Shown: positions 36,536 to 45,082 of the stretch, one piece after another
How the letters are laid out: every line of letters begins with the position of its first letter
Position numbering within the stretch: position 1 is the first letter of the stretch
Assembly: GCF_000024405.1 (NCBI RefSeq)
Contig: NC_013517.1
Span: 2,418,001-2,482,000 of the forward strand
DNA: 64,000 bases
DNA from: Sebaldella termitidis ATCC 33386
Lineage (GTDB): Bacteria > Fusobacteriota > Fusobacteriia > Fusobacteriales > Leptotrichiaceae
Direction of reading: 5' to 3'
The notes under the pieces: model-generated
Database searches by the model: none
Seen by the model: the letters and a program-made list of their open reading frames with translations, nothing else
Told to the model about the DNA's origin: nothing
Made by a program: the position numbers and the translations under genes

Positions 36536-37612
36536 CTACTCTTCTTCCGGCTCAGAGTCATCTGGAAGTTCTGAAGTAAAGATGTCTATTTTTATGCCGC
36601 AAAGCTTTGCTGCCAATCTGGAATTCTGTCCTTTTTTCCCTATAGCCAGCGATAACTGATCACTTGCCACTTCTACTTTAGCCACCTCTTCCCCGTTATC
36701 TTCAATAATTTCCACAGAAATTACCTCTGCCGGATTTAAAGCATTTTTTACAAAATATCTTATGTCCTCATTCCACAAAACAATATCTATTTTTTCACCT
36801 TTTAGTTCATCAATTATACTTTGTATTCTCATTCCGCCTTTTCCTATACAGGCACCTTTTACATCAAGATTGGGATCATCAGAATAGATTGCTACTTTTG
36901 TTCTGCTTCCTGCTTCCCTTGCCACAGACTTTATCACTATTACACCGTCTTCTATTTCGGGAATTTCCAGATCAAAAAGCTTTCTTATCATTTCTTCCGA
37001 CTTTCTTGAAATAAATGTTTTTGTGAACTTTGTTCCCTCTTCTACTTTACCGATGTATACTTTTACCCTGTCACCCTGTTTAAAAACATCGGTATCAGAA
37101 AGTTCTTTTTCGGGAATTATTGCCTCAAGACCGTTAATATCTATATAAAGGCTTCCTTTTTCATCCACTTTTCTTACTATACCTGTTACTATAGAATTTT
37201 CTTTTTCTTTAAAGTTATTATAAATATTTTGTTTTTCACATTCTCTTACTTTTTGTATTACTATCTGTTTTGCATTTTGTATTGCATTTCTCTTGAAGTC
37301 CTCGGCGTTTATCTCAAGCTCTACTACGCCTCCTACTTTTGCCCTTTTTTTAAAATTCTTCGCATCGTCAAGACTTATTTCATACTCGGGATTTTCTACC
37401 TCATCCACTATTTCTTTTCTGGAAAAGACTTTTACTTCACCTGTATCGTGATTAATCTTTACCTCTGCGTTTTCTTTTTCTCCGTAATTTTTTTTATATG
37501 CTGCAAGTAGGGCTGTTTCTACTGCTTCCAGTAATTCTTCTTTTTTTATTCCCTTTTCTTTTTCCAGTTCATCTAAAGCCTCTAAAAAGATTCTCTGATC
37601 TTTCGCTTTCAT
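36536..37612 (-). CDS. nusA: Transcription termination/antitermination factor NusA
   Basis: RNA polymerase-associated factor for pausing, termination and antitermination, 358 aa. The N-terminal domain begins FLEALDELEKEKGIKKEELLEAVETAL. An S1 domain runs around 130-200 (NSIVTGIVRKVDEKGSLYIDI). Two KH domains follow (CIGKGGMRIQSIIDEL and LAIGKKGQNSRLAAKLCG). It has the short form without C-terminal acidic repeats, usual outside Proteobacteria, and ends in an acidic tail DDSEPEEE. It overlaps rimP by 4 bases (ATGA). SD AAGGAGG. Confidence 0.97.
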   Translation of the reverse strand: MKAKDQRIFLEALDELEKEKGIKKEELLEAVETALLAAYKKNYGEKENAEVKINHDTGEVKVFSRKEIVDEVENPEYEISLDDAKNFKKRAKVGGVVELEINAEDFKRNAIQNAKQIVIQKVRECEKQNIYNNFKEKENSIVTGIVRKVDEKGSLYIDINGLEAIIPEKELSDTDVFKQGDRVKVYIGKVEEGTKFTKTFISRKSEEMIRKLFDLEIPEIEDGVIVIKSVAREAGSRTKVAIYSDDPNLDVKGACIGKGGMRIQSIIDELKGEKIDIVLWNEDIRYFVKNALNPAEVISVEIIEDNGEEVAKVEVASDQLSLAIGKKGQNSRLAAKLCGIKIDIFTSELPDDSEPEEE

Positions 37613-38082
37613 ACTTCCTCCTTAAAATCCGGCATTTCATATATGAGATTTGCCTTTTTTACTTTTTCCAATGGAATATTTATAAGTGTTCCCTCTACGT
37701 CTACTACTACTTCATTGCTGATAAAGTCTACCAAATCTCCCGTCAGAACTTTTTTATCATTAACCTTACTTTTTAGAGCCAGTCGTATCTTTTTACCTTT
37801 GAATCTCAAAAAATCCTTTTCCTTTCTTAATCTTCGTTCTATCCCTGGCGTAGAAACCTCTAAAAAAAACTTGTCTTTTATAAAATCCTCTATAAGTGGA
37901 TCTATTTTTTCGCTGAAACTCACACAATCCTCTATGCTTGTTACCCCGTCTACTCTCTCAATATATATTCTCAAGTAGTTATATCCTCCTTCTGGCACAT
38001 ATTCAAGATCGGCTAATTCCAGATTCATTTCGTCCAAATAAGAAGCTATGGTTTTTTCTATTTCTAAAAGAATCTGCTCCAT
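37609..38082 (-). CDS. rimP: Ribosome maturation factor RimP
   Basis: 30S assembly factor, 157 aa. Family landmarks are DLEYVPEGGYNYLRIYIERVDGVTSIEDC in the N-terminal domain, FLEVSTPGIERRLRKEKDF in the centre and the C-terminal Sm-like barrel (KKIRLALKSKVNDKKVLTGDL). It is the first gene of the nusA array. SD AGAGGTG. Its leader has a terminator-like hairpin at 38105-38137 and a promoter at 38162-38190. Confidence 0.95.
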   Translation of the reverse strand: MEQILLEIEKTIASYLDEMNLELADLEYVPEGGYNYLRIYIERVDGVTSIEDCVSFSEKIDPLIEDFIKDKFFLEVSTPGIERRLRKEKDFLRFKGKKIRLALKSKVNDKKVLTGDLVDFISNEVVVDVEGTLINIPLEKVKKANLIYEMPDFKEEV

Positions 38083-38104
38083 TTTTTACTATCACCTCTT
38101 TATT

Positions 38105-38137
38105 TAAAAAGCAAAGAGTGGAATGAACCACTCTTGC
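38105..38137 (-). promoter_or_regulatory. Leader attenuator hairpin before rimP-nusA
   Basis: On the - strand GCAAGAGTGG-TTCATT-CCACTCTTTGC is followed by TTTTT, an intrinsic terminator placed about 20 bases after the predicted start of the operon mRNA. A similar AGAGTGG/CCACTCT hairpin before ylxS/rimP is familiar from Firmicutes. NusA feedback is a natural hypothesis but is not shown here. Confidence 0.75.
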
Positions 38138-38161
38138 ATCTAAGATTATTTTTCAATAACT

Positions 38162-38190
38162 ATAATATCATATTTTCCCTAATATTTCAA
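38162..38190 (-). promoter_or_regulatory. Sigma70 promoter of the rimP-nusA-infB array
   Basis: TTGAAA (38185-38190), 17-bp spacer, TATTAT (38162-38167) on the - strand. The rest of the 38191-38395 spacer shows nothing recognisable. Confidence 0.7.
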
Positions 38191-38395
38191 GGGTTTTATA
38201 TAAAAAATATATGAGAGTATTTAAAAAAGTTATTGCTTTCTATAATAACTATCCTCACTATACTAAAAACAAAGGGTTTCAAAGTATCTTACATTGACAA
38301 GTCAGAAAACAGACAGCAGAAATATTTTTATATGATTATGAATAAAATCTGCCATTTATGTTTAGACTCTAAAAAGAAAGCCGTAACTTTTAGAT

Positions 38396-38794
38396 TTATT
38401 CAAAAAGCTTTGATATTCTGTATCTTTCAATAAGCATAATCAGAGGTAATCCCGCCAGCACAGCTGCCATTACGAATAACCCTGATTTTATATCATCGGT
38501 AAGTGCCCGAAGTACAATAATAACTGCTAAAAATATTCCCAGAATGTCAATTATTTCATTTCCTGACACGTCATACTCTACTGTCACCCCCACCGGCTCT
38601 TTATAAATTCTGACTTCTCCTCTGTTAACAGATCTTAAAGGATTGGCTTTACTTGTCCACATTGGTTTTTTGAAGGTAAAGCTGTTCTCCTCTTCATTTA
38701 TTATGCGTCCGTTATAATAAGTTATATTATTTATAATTCTATTTTTTACTTCTTCTACACTTTTTAAATCTGTTATTACTTTTTTCCCTTTCAA
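38396..38794 (-). CDS. Hypothetical two-helix membrane protein, 132 aa
   Basis: Not recognised. Residues 1-80 are soluble, with VEEVKNRIINNITYYNGRI and a strand-rich segment (EVRIYKEPVGVTVEYDVSG) that could fold as a small alpha-beta domain. Residues 81-125 hold two hydrophobic helices (IIDILGIFLAVIIVLRAL and SGLFVMAAVLAGLPLIMLI). The start is a TTG with GGGGTGA upstream; a stop codon just before it and the absence of another early start support this choice. It follows truB by 31 bases and is probably co-transcribed. Confidence 0.65.
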   Translation of the reverse strand: MKGKKVITDLKSVEEVKNRIINNITYYNGRIINEEENSFTFKKPMWTSKANPLRSVNRGEVRIYKEPVGVTVEYDVSGNEIIDILGIFLAVIIVLRALTDDIKSGLFVMAAVLAGLPLIMLIERYRISKLFE

Positions 38795-38825
38795 GCTTTT
38801 TATTCACCCCGATTATTAAATATTA

Positions 38826-39668
38826 TCAGTTAAAATATCTGAATCTTTTCAGTATCCCGTCGGCTGATATACCTATCCCCTTATATTCCCCGTTATTATA
38901 AATGCTGTAGTATCCCACCGGAATTTCTTTATTCAGTTTTATCCCGTTTTTCATCTTAAAACATTCTTCATCTGTAACATCAAGTGCAGGATAATCGAAT
39001 ATCTTTTCTACGCTTAATAATACAGAATCATCTGATATTTCTTTTTCCCTGTATGCATTTTCAAGTGAAAATTTACCTATCTTTGTTCTTATCAGCTTAG
39101 TCATTGTCGCATAAGTCCCGAGCCGTCTTCCGAAATCCTGAATTACAGACCGTATATAAGTCCCGCTTCCCGCATGTATATAAAACCCTATTTTATTCCC
39201 ATTTATACTTATTCTGTTTATATATTCTATATTTACAGTTTTGCTTTTACGCTCTACTTCTATTCCCTTTCTCGCAAGGTCATAGAGCTTTTTTCCGTTT
39301 ATCTTGATAGCCGAGTACATCGGAGGTGTCTGTTCGTATTCTCCCTGAAAATCTTCAAGAATGTCTGTTATTTTTTCTTTATCAACCGAAATTTCACCAT
39401 CATAAACCTGAGTTTTTTCTCCCGTGCAGTCATATGTATCTGTTTCATAACCCAGTTCACACTCAGCATAATATTCCTTGCTTTGTTTCAAAAGCATATC
39501 CGAAAGCTTCGTAGCATTATTGACAAGCACTATCATAAGTCCTTCCGCCAGAGGATCAAGCGTTCCAGCATGTCCTACCTTTTTCAGCTTCAGTTTATAC
39601 TTAAGATTATTTATAGCTTTGAATGAGCTTATATCTTTTTCTTTGTTTAACAAAATTATTCCGTCCAT
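38826..39668 (-). CDS. truB: tRNA pseudouridine-55 synthase
   Basis: Makes psi-55 in the T-loop of tRNAs, 280 aa. MDGIILLNKEKDISSF starts the catalytic domain; GHAGTLDPLAEGLMIV contains the catalytic Asp. YDGEISVDKEKITDIL... and QTPPMYSAIKINGKKLYDLAR are family signatures, and HAGSGTYIRSVIQDFGRRLG binds RNA. A short C-terminal PUA-like region ends the protein. The ATG at 39668 with SD AAGGGAG is preferred to an earlier in-frame start at 39695. It is not part of the infB-rbfA cluster here, although that is its common place. Confidence 0.95.
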   Translation of the reverse strand: MDGIILLNKEKDISSFKAINNLKYKLKLKKVGHAGTLDPLAEGLMIVLVNNATKLSDMLLKQSKEYYAECELGYETDTYDCTGEKTQVYDGEISVDKEKITDILEDFQGEYEQTPPMYSAIKINGKKLYDLARKGIEVERKSKTVNIEYINRISINGNKIGFYIHAGSGTYIRSVIQDFGRRLGTYATMTKLIRTKIGKFSLENAYREKEISDDSVLLSVEKIFDYPALDVTDEECFKMKNGIKLNKEIPVGYYSIYNNGEYKGIGISADGILKRFRYFN

Positions 39669-39722
39669 TTTTCCGGCTCCCTTTTCACTTTTCATATTTT
39701 TAAATTTACCCTAAAAAATAAA

Positions 39723-39762
39723 ATCTCTCCGAAATTCAGCTTTTATTTATTCCGGAGAGAAT
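39723..39762 (-). terminator. Terminator after cardiolipin synthase
   Basis: CTCTCCGGAAT...ATTTCGGAGAG stem on the - strand followed by ATTTTATTTTT, just past the stop codon. Confidence 0.75.
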
Positions 39763-39768
39763 CATTTT

Positions 39769-41262
39769 TTATAATATCGGCGATAAAACTCTGAAAACAG
39801 AATCTCTCAGCCTCAAAAGAAATCCTTTTCTGTCAAGATCTTCATTTTTTATTTCTGTACAGTATTTCAAATCCTCAAAAAACTGTTCCCTTAATTTTCC
39901 TGCCATTTCTTTATTATAGTATACAGTATTTATCTCATAATTAAGTTCAAAGCTTCTGAAATCAAAGTTACAGGTTCCCATTGTTGCCAGCTTTCCATCA
40001 ATTATTATATTTTTACAGTGTAAAAATCCTTTTTGATATCTGTAGATTTCCATTCCTGAATCTATTATTTCCTCAAAATAAGTTTCAGCAACCCAGAAAG
40101 GTATTTTTTTATCAGGCTTTCCTGCCATAATGATTTTTACTTTTATCCCTGAAAGTGCGGCTATTTTGAGCTGCTCGAATATACTGTCATCCGGTACAAA
40201 ATAAGGACTTTCTATTAGAATTTCCTCTTTTGCCTCGGTAATCATTTTGGTATAAAGCATCTGCAATGACGACCAGATAGTATCAGGCCCGCTTGCACAC
40301 AGCTGCATCAGATAATCCCCCGATGAGCTGTCCTCGATTTCCGGGATAATAAAATCAAATTTTCCGCTGCTGTTCAGCCAGTCAGAGATAAATACAGCCA
40401 GATAATGTACACACATTTCGCCGGTAATCCGTATATTTGTATCTCTCCATGATTCGAACTGTTTTCCGCCGTCTATATATTCCTGACCCAGATTCATCCC
40501 GCCGGTATGCAGTACATTCCCGTCCACTATTACCATTTTTCTGTGATTTCTATAGTTAAGTTTCAGGATATTATATCTTACATCAAGAAAATATCTATAT
40601 TTTATCCCTGCTTTTTCAAGGGCTTTTTTATACTTTCTTGAAATACGGCCGAACGAACCCAGACCGTCAAATATAAGCTTTATATCTATACCTTCACTTG
40701 CTTTTTTTATCAATACATCTTTTACTCTCTCTCCGAGCTCGTCAGAACGCCATATGAAAAATTCTATATATATGCTTTCTTTGGCATTTTCCAAATCTTT
40801 TATTATACTGTCAAATGCCTCCCCGCCGTCAAAATAAAAATCGTAAGAAGTATTTAGTGTGAGATATGTGCTTCCGGTATTATAAAGAAGCTTTGCCACA
40901 TCACTGTGATCCTCCATATCTCTCATATATTTATCTGTTCTCTCGACATTATCCTTGTACGAACTGAATATATCCCTCGTGTCATATTTGCTGAGCTCGT
41001 TTTTAGCCAGTTCATTTGACAGACTTACAAACATTTTATGCGGACTGTTTTCAAGCTTATTTTTCAAAATTCTTCTTCTGCGCCAGTTTACTCCTAATAC
41101 CATATAAAGAATTATTCCTATTATGGGTATGAATAACACTGTAAAAATCCATGCCATTATAGAACCGGATTTTTTCCCCGAAGCCAGAATTCCTATTACA
41201 AATATCAGTACTACCACTATATAAAGGTGTTCAAACCAGCTAAATATCTCCAATGAATTCAT
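39769..41262 (-). CDS. cls: Cardiolipin synthase (phospholipase D family)
   Basis: Condenses two phosphatidylglycerols to cardiolipin at the inner membrane. The chain is about 497 aa. Two N-terminal membrane helices span residues 12-60 (LYIVVVLIFVIGILA and SIMAWIFTVLFIPIIGIIL). Two PLD motifs follow: HRKMVIVDGNVLHTGGMN near 240 and HCKNIIIDGKLATMGTCN near 418. Three ATGs stand in a row; the third (41262) fits the GAGGGG SD spacing best. The start lies inside the histidine kinase gene (overlap about 23 bases), so synthesis is coupled to the two-component system upstream. Confidence 0.94.
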   Translation of the reverse strand: MNSLEIFSWFEHLYIVVVLIFVIGILASGKKSGSIMAWIFTVLFIPIIGIILYMVLGVNWRRRRILKNKLENSPHKMFVSLSNELAKNELSKYDTRDIFSSYKDNVERTDKYMRDMEDHSDVAKLLYNTGSTYLTLNTSYDFYFDGGEAFDSIIKDLENAKESIYIEFFIWRSDELGERVKDVLIKKASEGIDIKLIFDGLGSFGRISRKYKKALEKAGIKYRYFLDVRYNILKLNYRNHRKMVIVDGNVLHTGGMNLGQEYIDGGKQFESWRDTNIRITGEMCVHYLAVFISDWLNSSGKFDFIIPEIEDSSSGDYLMQLCASGPDTIWSSLQMLYTKMITEAKEEILIESPYFVPDDSIFEQLKIAALSGIKVKIIMAGKPDKKIPFWVAETYFEEIIDSGMEIYRYQKGFLHCKNIIIDGKLATMGTCNFDFRSFELNYEINTVYYNKEMAGKLREQFFEDLKYCTEIKNEDLDRKGFLLRLRDSVFRVLSPIL

Positions 41263-42733
41263 CATCATTCCCCTCGCTATATTCTGTAAATAACAGAGTT
41301 ATTTTAGTTCCTTTATTAATTTCACTTTCTACGGTAATTTCAGAATTATGTGCATCTGCTATTTTCTTTACTATTGCAAGACCAAGTCCTGTTCCCCCGG
41401 TATCTTTGGAGCGGGATTCATCCACTCTGTAAAATCTCTCAAAGATTTTGGCATGTTCCGATTTATCTATTCCTATTCCCATATCTGAAACAGATATACG
41501 GGCTTTTCCATCCTCTATATACGAATCTATTGTTATTGTAGTATTCGCAGGAGAATACTTTATTGCATTTTCTATTAGCGCCCTTATTGCCTGTTTTAAC
41601 AGCGACCTGTCAATTTCAAGAATGTAATCGTCATTTTTGCCAAGTACTATATCATGATCCACAGAAAGAAGCTTACTGTCAAATGCTATCTCTTTTATGA
41701 ATTTTTTCATAGGCGTTTTGGCAAGTGAAATATTCAGTCTCTCTTCTTCTCCTTTGGCAAGCATCAGTAATTTCTGCACAAGATTTTTCATATTCTCTGT
41801 TTCGTTGATTATTGCCTCTATTGATTCATCAAAGACTTCTTCGTCCGAAAGTCTTCTTTTCTTTATTATCTCAGCATAACCTTTTATTATGGCAAGAGGA
41901 GTTCTTAATTCATGCGAAGCATCAGATACGAACTTTGACTGGCTTTCAAATGACTTTTGTATTCTGTCAAGCATCTGGTTCAGTATTTTAGTAAGTTCTT
42001 CCAGTTCATCCCCAGAATTTATCACTTCTATTCTTTTGCTGAGGTCATCTGTAGATATCAGCTTTCCTGTCTGCATTACGTTATTAATGGGTCTTAATAT
42101 GACTTTACTTATTTTTATACTTATAAATACAGTAATTAATATCCCCAAAACAGTAAAAAACAGGATCAGAACCCTCAGTCTGTCGAAGATTTTGTTTTCC
42201 TGACTTATATTTTTCAGAATATATATATCGAATTTTATTCCTTTTATATCCTGTGATATATTTTTATATCTGTAAATTTCATTTCTTCCGAGACTTATTG
42301 TGCTTACTTTATTTGATACCATTCCCTGAGAATGCGTTTCTATGCTTTTCATGACAGAATCTGCCGTAAGGTTTGAATTTGAATTTGCAAAATCAATATT
42401 ATAAAAACTGTTTATTGCTACTTCATTATTTATACTCACAATATACAGAAGATTTTCATTTCCTGGATCAAACGGCTTCGGATATACCAGCTTTTTTCCG
42501 TCTATCTGTGTATTAAAATTCAGGGAAAGCGAGTCATATCTTTCCGAATATGATGAAATTCTGTCCAGAAATGTATGTATCTCTGTCTCCTTTTGTATCA
42601 GCTGCCGGTCTACGACGCTCAGACTCTGCTTTTTCAAAAAATAAATTGTTAATAAGTTTGATAACAAAATTAAGATAAGAAACAGCCCTGCAAAACTGAC
42701 TGTTATCCTATCTTCTAATTTTATTTTTAACAT
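41240..42733 (-). CDS. Membrane sensor histidine kinase
   Basis: HK of the OmpR-partner class, 497 aa. A first membrane helix is at residues 14-35 (FAGLFLILILLSNLLTIYFL). An extracytoplasmic sensor of about 150 residues follows, with a second helix near 188-210 (VLILFFTVLGILITVFIS). Next are HAMP (ILRPINNVMQTGKLIS), the H-box SDASHELRTPLAIIKGYAE, N-box ALIENAIKYSPANT, and G boxes SDMGIGID and GGTGLGLAIVKKI. SD GAGG. It lies 48 bases after the response regulator and overlaps cls. The stimulus is unknown; the cls link suggests an envelope signal. Confidence 0.93.
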   Translation of the reverse strand: MLKIKLEDRITVSFAGLFLILILLSNLLTIYFLKKQSLSVVDRQLIQKETEIHTFLDRISSYSERYDSLSLNFNTQIDGKKLVYPKPFDPGNENLLYIVSINNEVAINSFYNIDFANSNSNLTADSVMKSIETHSQGMVSNKVSTISLGRNEIYRYKNISQDIKGIKFDIYILKNISQENKIFDRLRVLILFFTVLGILITVFISIKISKVILRPINNVMQTGKLISTDDLSKRIEVINSGDELEELTKILNQMLDRIQKSFESQSKFVSDASHELRTPLAIIKGYAEIIKKRRLSDEEVFDESIEAIINETENMKNLVQKLLMLAKGEEERLNISLAKTPMKKFIKEIAFDSKLLSVDHDIVLGKNDDYILEIDRSLLKQAIRALIENAIKYSPANTTITIDSYIEDGKARISVSDMGIGIDKSEHAKIFERFYRVDESRSKDTGGTGLGLAIVKKIADAHNSEITVESEINKGTKITLLFTEYSEGNDDEFIGDI

Positions 42734-42781
42734 GTGTACCTCGCTTAAATATAATCTACACCAATATTTACACTGTTATTT

Positions 42782-43453
42782 TTATTTAAAAATAAATCCC
42801 AGACCTCTTACTGTCTGTATAAATTTTCTTTCATAAGGCTTGTCTATTTTATCTCTCAGATATTTTATGTACAGATCAAGAATGTTATCATTACCTATAT
42901 ATTCAAATCCCCATACATTCTCAAGAATTTTATCCCTTGACAGAACTATCCCTTTATTCAGCACAAGATAATCCAAAAGCTCGAATTCTCTTTTTGATAA
43001 GCTTATTAATGTTTCTCCTCTAAATACTTCATATGTAGAGTAGTTAATTTTCAAATCCTCATATACAAATTCTTCCTGATTATTTCTTTTTTTAGTACGT
43101 CTTATCAGTGCTTTTATACGGGCTATCAATTCCTCATTTGAAAAAGGCTTTGTCATATAATCATCAGCACCGTAATCCAGTCCTACTACTTTATCACTTA
43201 TTTCATCTTTTGCAGTTAACATTATGATAGGTACCTCTGAAAATTCTCTGATTCTTTTACATACTTCAATCCCGTTCATTTTAGGCAGCATAAGATCCAG
43301 AATTATTAAATCATAAGAATTATATTTTGCACTGTTCAGCCCTTCCTTCCCGTCATAGGCAAAGCTTACTTCAAATCCCTCGAACTTTAGTTCAATTTCT
43401 ATAAGTCTTGATATTTTCGGATCATCTTCTATAATCAATATTTTCTCTTTCAT
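42782..43453 (-). CDS. OmpR-family response regulator
   Basis: A 223-aa two-domain regulator. The receiver starts KEKILIIEDDPKISRLIEIEL, with the phospho-acceptor Asp in LIILDLMLPKMNG and the conserved KPF Lys in DDYMTKPFSNEEL. The C-terminal winged helix carries SLSKREFELLDYLVLNKG and ends TVRGLGFIFK. The ATG at 43453 is chosen over a GTG 9 bases upstream because AAAGGTG is then correctly spaced. It is first in the operon with the kinase and cls, behind an extended -10 promoter. Confidence 0.94.
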   Translation of the reverse strand: MKEKILIIEDDPKISRLIEIELKFEGFEVSFAYDGKEGLNSAKYNSYDLIILDLMLPKMNGIEVCKRIREFSEVPIIMLTAKDEISDKVVGLDYGADDYMTKPFSNEELIARIKALIRRTKKRNNQEEFVYEDLKINYSTYEVFRGETLISLSKREFELLDYLVLNKGIVLSRDKILENVWGFEYIGNDNILDLYIKYLRDKIDKPYERKFIQTVRGLGFIFK

Positions 43454-43480
43454 TCCTATCACCTTTCTGTTTTTTTGTTC

Positions 43481-43489
43481 ATTATACCA
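43481..43489 (-). promoter_or_regulatory. Extended -10 promoter of the two-component/cls operon
   Basis: TGGTATAAT on the - strand (hexamer 43481-43486) about 30 bases before the response regulator start; no good -35 is seen. A weak -35 often indicates a need for an activator, so autoregulation is possible. Confidence 0.55.
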
Positions 43490-43548
43490 TATTTTTAAAA
43501 AATATATAATAAAATGATTTCATTTTCTTTTATCGTATGATTATTTTT

Positions 43549-44253
43549 TTATAAATTTTTGGAGCAGAGCGGTATAATCCCCCTGTAAAAAATCTTTCCG
43601 TCTGTAAATTCCAGCTGTATCGGATAAACTCCTACACCTTTTTGGCTTATTTCAATAAGCTTTTCGCTGAATTCCGGATCTGTTTCGAAATTCGGCATAA
43701 AATATTCCGACTTTCTGAAAATGAGTATCAGTATGGCAGCTTTATTTTCTCTGCTTAATTCCTCAAGCTCCCTCAGATGCTTTAATCCTCTTTTGGTAGG
43801 TGCATCTGGAAACATTGCTGCTTTTCCTATTGTAAGCGTGCAACCTTTTACTTCCAGCCAGATTTTCTCTTCTCCCTTTTCCATATAAAAATCCAGTCTG
43901 CTGTCTTTGTATTTAGCTTCCGGCTTGATATAATCATAGACTCCGAACTCTGATACAGCAAAATTTTTCAGATAAGCTTCTGCTATATATCTGTGATATG
44001 CAGAATTCAGCAATACTGTTTCTCCATTATTTTCTACTGCTATAAGATCCCATCTGGTTTTTCTTGCAGGATTTACAGCCCTTTTTATATACACCTCTGC
44101 TCCCGGGATAAGAAGCTCCTTAAGCCTCCCAGGATCATGAACATGTACTAATTCTATATTTCCGTCAATCTCCACTTCTGCAAGATATCTGTTTGGTCTG
44201 CTTATAAATTTTCCCGTTTTATCATGTTTTATTTCCAGTAAAATTTCTTTCAT
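43549..44253 (-). CDS. sfsA: SfsA family protein
   Basis: Named for a sugar fermentation stimulation phenotype in E. coli. The fold is an OB-like N-terminal domain plus a restriction-endonuclease-like core, and its biochemical role is uncertain. The 234-aa product contains HVHDPGRLKELLIPGAEVYI, SRLDFYMEKGEEKIWLEVKGCTL (the nuclease-like D...EVK) and MFPDAPTKRGLKHLREL, all family signatures. The frame is open from 44313, but the ATG at 44253 with AAGGAAG is the likely start. A terminator between rph and this gene suggests its own promoter. Confidence 0.93.
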   Translation of the reverse strand: MKEILLEIKHDKTGKFISRPNRYLAEVEIDGNIELVHVHDPGRLKELLIPGAEVYIKRAVNPARKTRWDLIAVENNGETVLLNSAYHRYIAEAYLKNFAVSEFGVYDYIKPEAKYKDSRLDFYMEKGEEKIWLEVKGCTLTIGKAAMFPDAPTKRGLKHLRELEELSRENKAAILILIFRKSEYFMPNFETDPEFSEKLIEISQKGVGVYPIQLEFTDGKIFYRGIIPLCSKNL

Positions 44254-44286
44254 TTTCTTCTTCCTTTGATTAACAAATTTTTGTCT

Positions 44287-44331
44287 AAAAAAATTTCCCT
44301 TTTTTAAGCACATCTATACCTAAAAAAGGGA
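44287..44331 (-). terminator. Intrinsic terminator after rph
   Basis: TCCCTTTTTTA / TAAAAAAGGGA 11-bp perfect stem, then AATTTTTTTAG on the - strand, between rph and sfsA. Confidence 0.8.
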
Positions 44332-44367
44332 GTCTTTTCCCGAATCACTGTGGTATTACTAACGGAT

Positions 44368-45066
44368 TCAGCCTATTTCAAATAATTTTTCGAATCCTTT
44401 TTTGGCCGCTTCTATAAATTTAATAAGTTCATCGTAGCTGAAAGTAGCCTCTTCACCTGTTCCCTGAATTTCTATAAATTCATTTTTACTGTTCATTACT
44501 ATATTCATATCTACTTCTGCCAAAGAATCTTCTGAATATTCAAGATCAAGAAGTATTTCACCCTTAACTTTCCCTACACTTATTGCCGCCACCTTAGCTA
44601 TAACAGGATTTTGGGAAAGCAGACCGCTGTTTATAAGCTGTTCTACAGCTGTTTCAAGAGCAAGATAACCGCCTGTTATAGAAGCTGTTCTTGTCCCTCC
44701 GTCAGCCTGGATAACATCACAGTCTACTATGATAGTTCTCTCTCCGAGCTTTTTCAGATCGACTGCTGATCTCAGAGATCTCCCTATCAGTCTCTGTATT
44801 TCCATTGTTCTTCCTGTAGGCTTTCCTTTGTTTACTTCTCTTTGTGTTCTTACATTTGTCGCTCGCGGAATCATACTGTATTCAGCAGTTACCCATCCGC
44901 TTCCGCTTCCTTTCAAAAATGGCGGAACCTTTTCTTCCACAGTTGCATTACATATTACTTTTGTATTGCCGAACTCTATTAATACAGATCCTTCCGGATG
45001 CATTATAAAATTTTTTGTTATTTTTATTTCTCTTAGTTCGTCATTTTTTCTGTTGTTATTTCTCAA
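44368..45066 (-). CDS. rph: Ribonuclease PH
   Basis: Phosphorolytic 3' exoribonuclease for tRNA 3' trimming, 232 aa. Typical motifs: [44 protein letters not shown] (phosphate-binding Arg), [13 protein letters not shown], and [20 protein letters not shown]. The start is TTG, with AAGGAG at seven bases and no ATG in a suitable place. This is one of several non-ATG starts in the window. It follows glyA by 16 bases. Confidence 0.95.
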   Translation of the reverse strand: MRNNNRKNDELREIKITKNFIMHPEGSVLIEFGNTKVICNATVEEKVPPFLKGSGSGWVTAEYSMIPRATNVRTQREVNKGKPTGRTMEIQRLIGRSLRSAVDLKKLGERTIIVDCDVIQADGGTRTASITGGYLALETAVEQLINSGLLSQNPVIAKVAAISVGKVKGEILLDLEYSEDSLAEVDMNIVMNSKNEFIEIQGTGEEATFSYDELIKFIEAAKKGFEKLFEIG

Positions 45067-45082
45067 AATACTTCTCCTTAAA

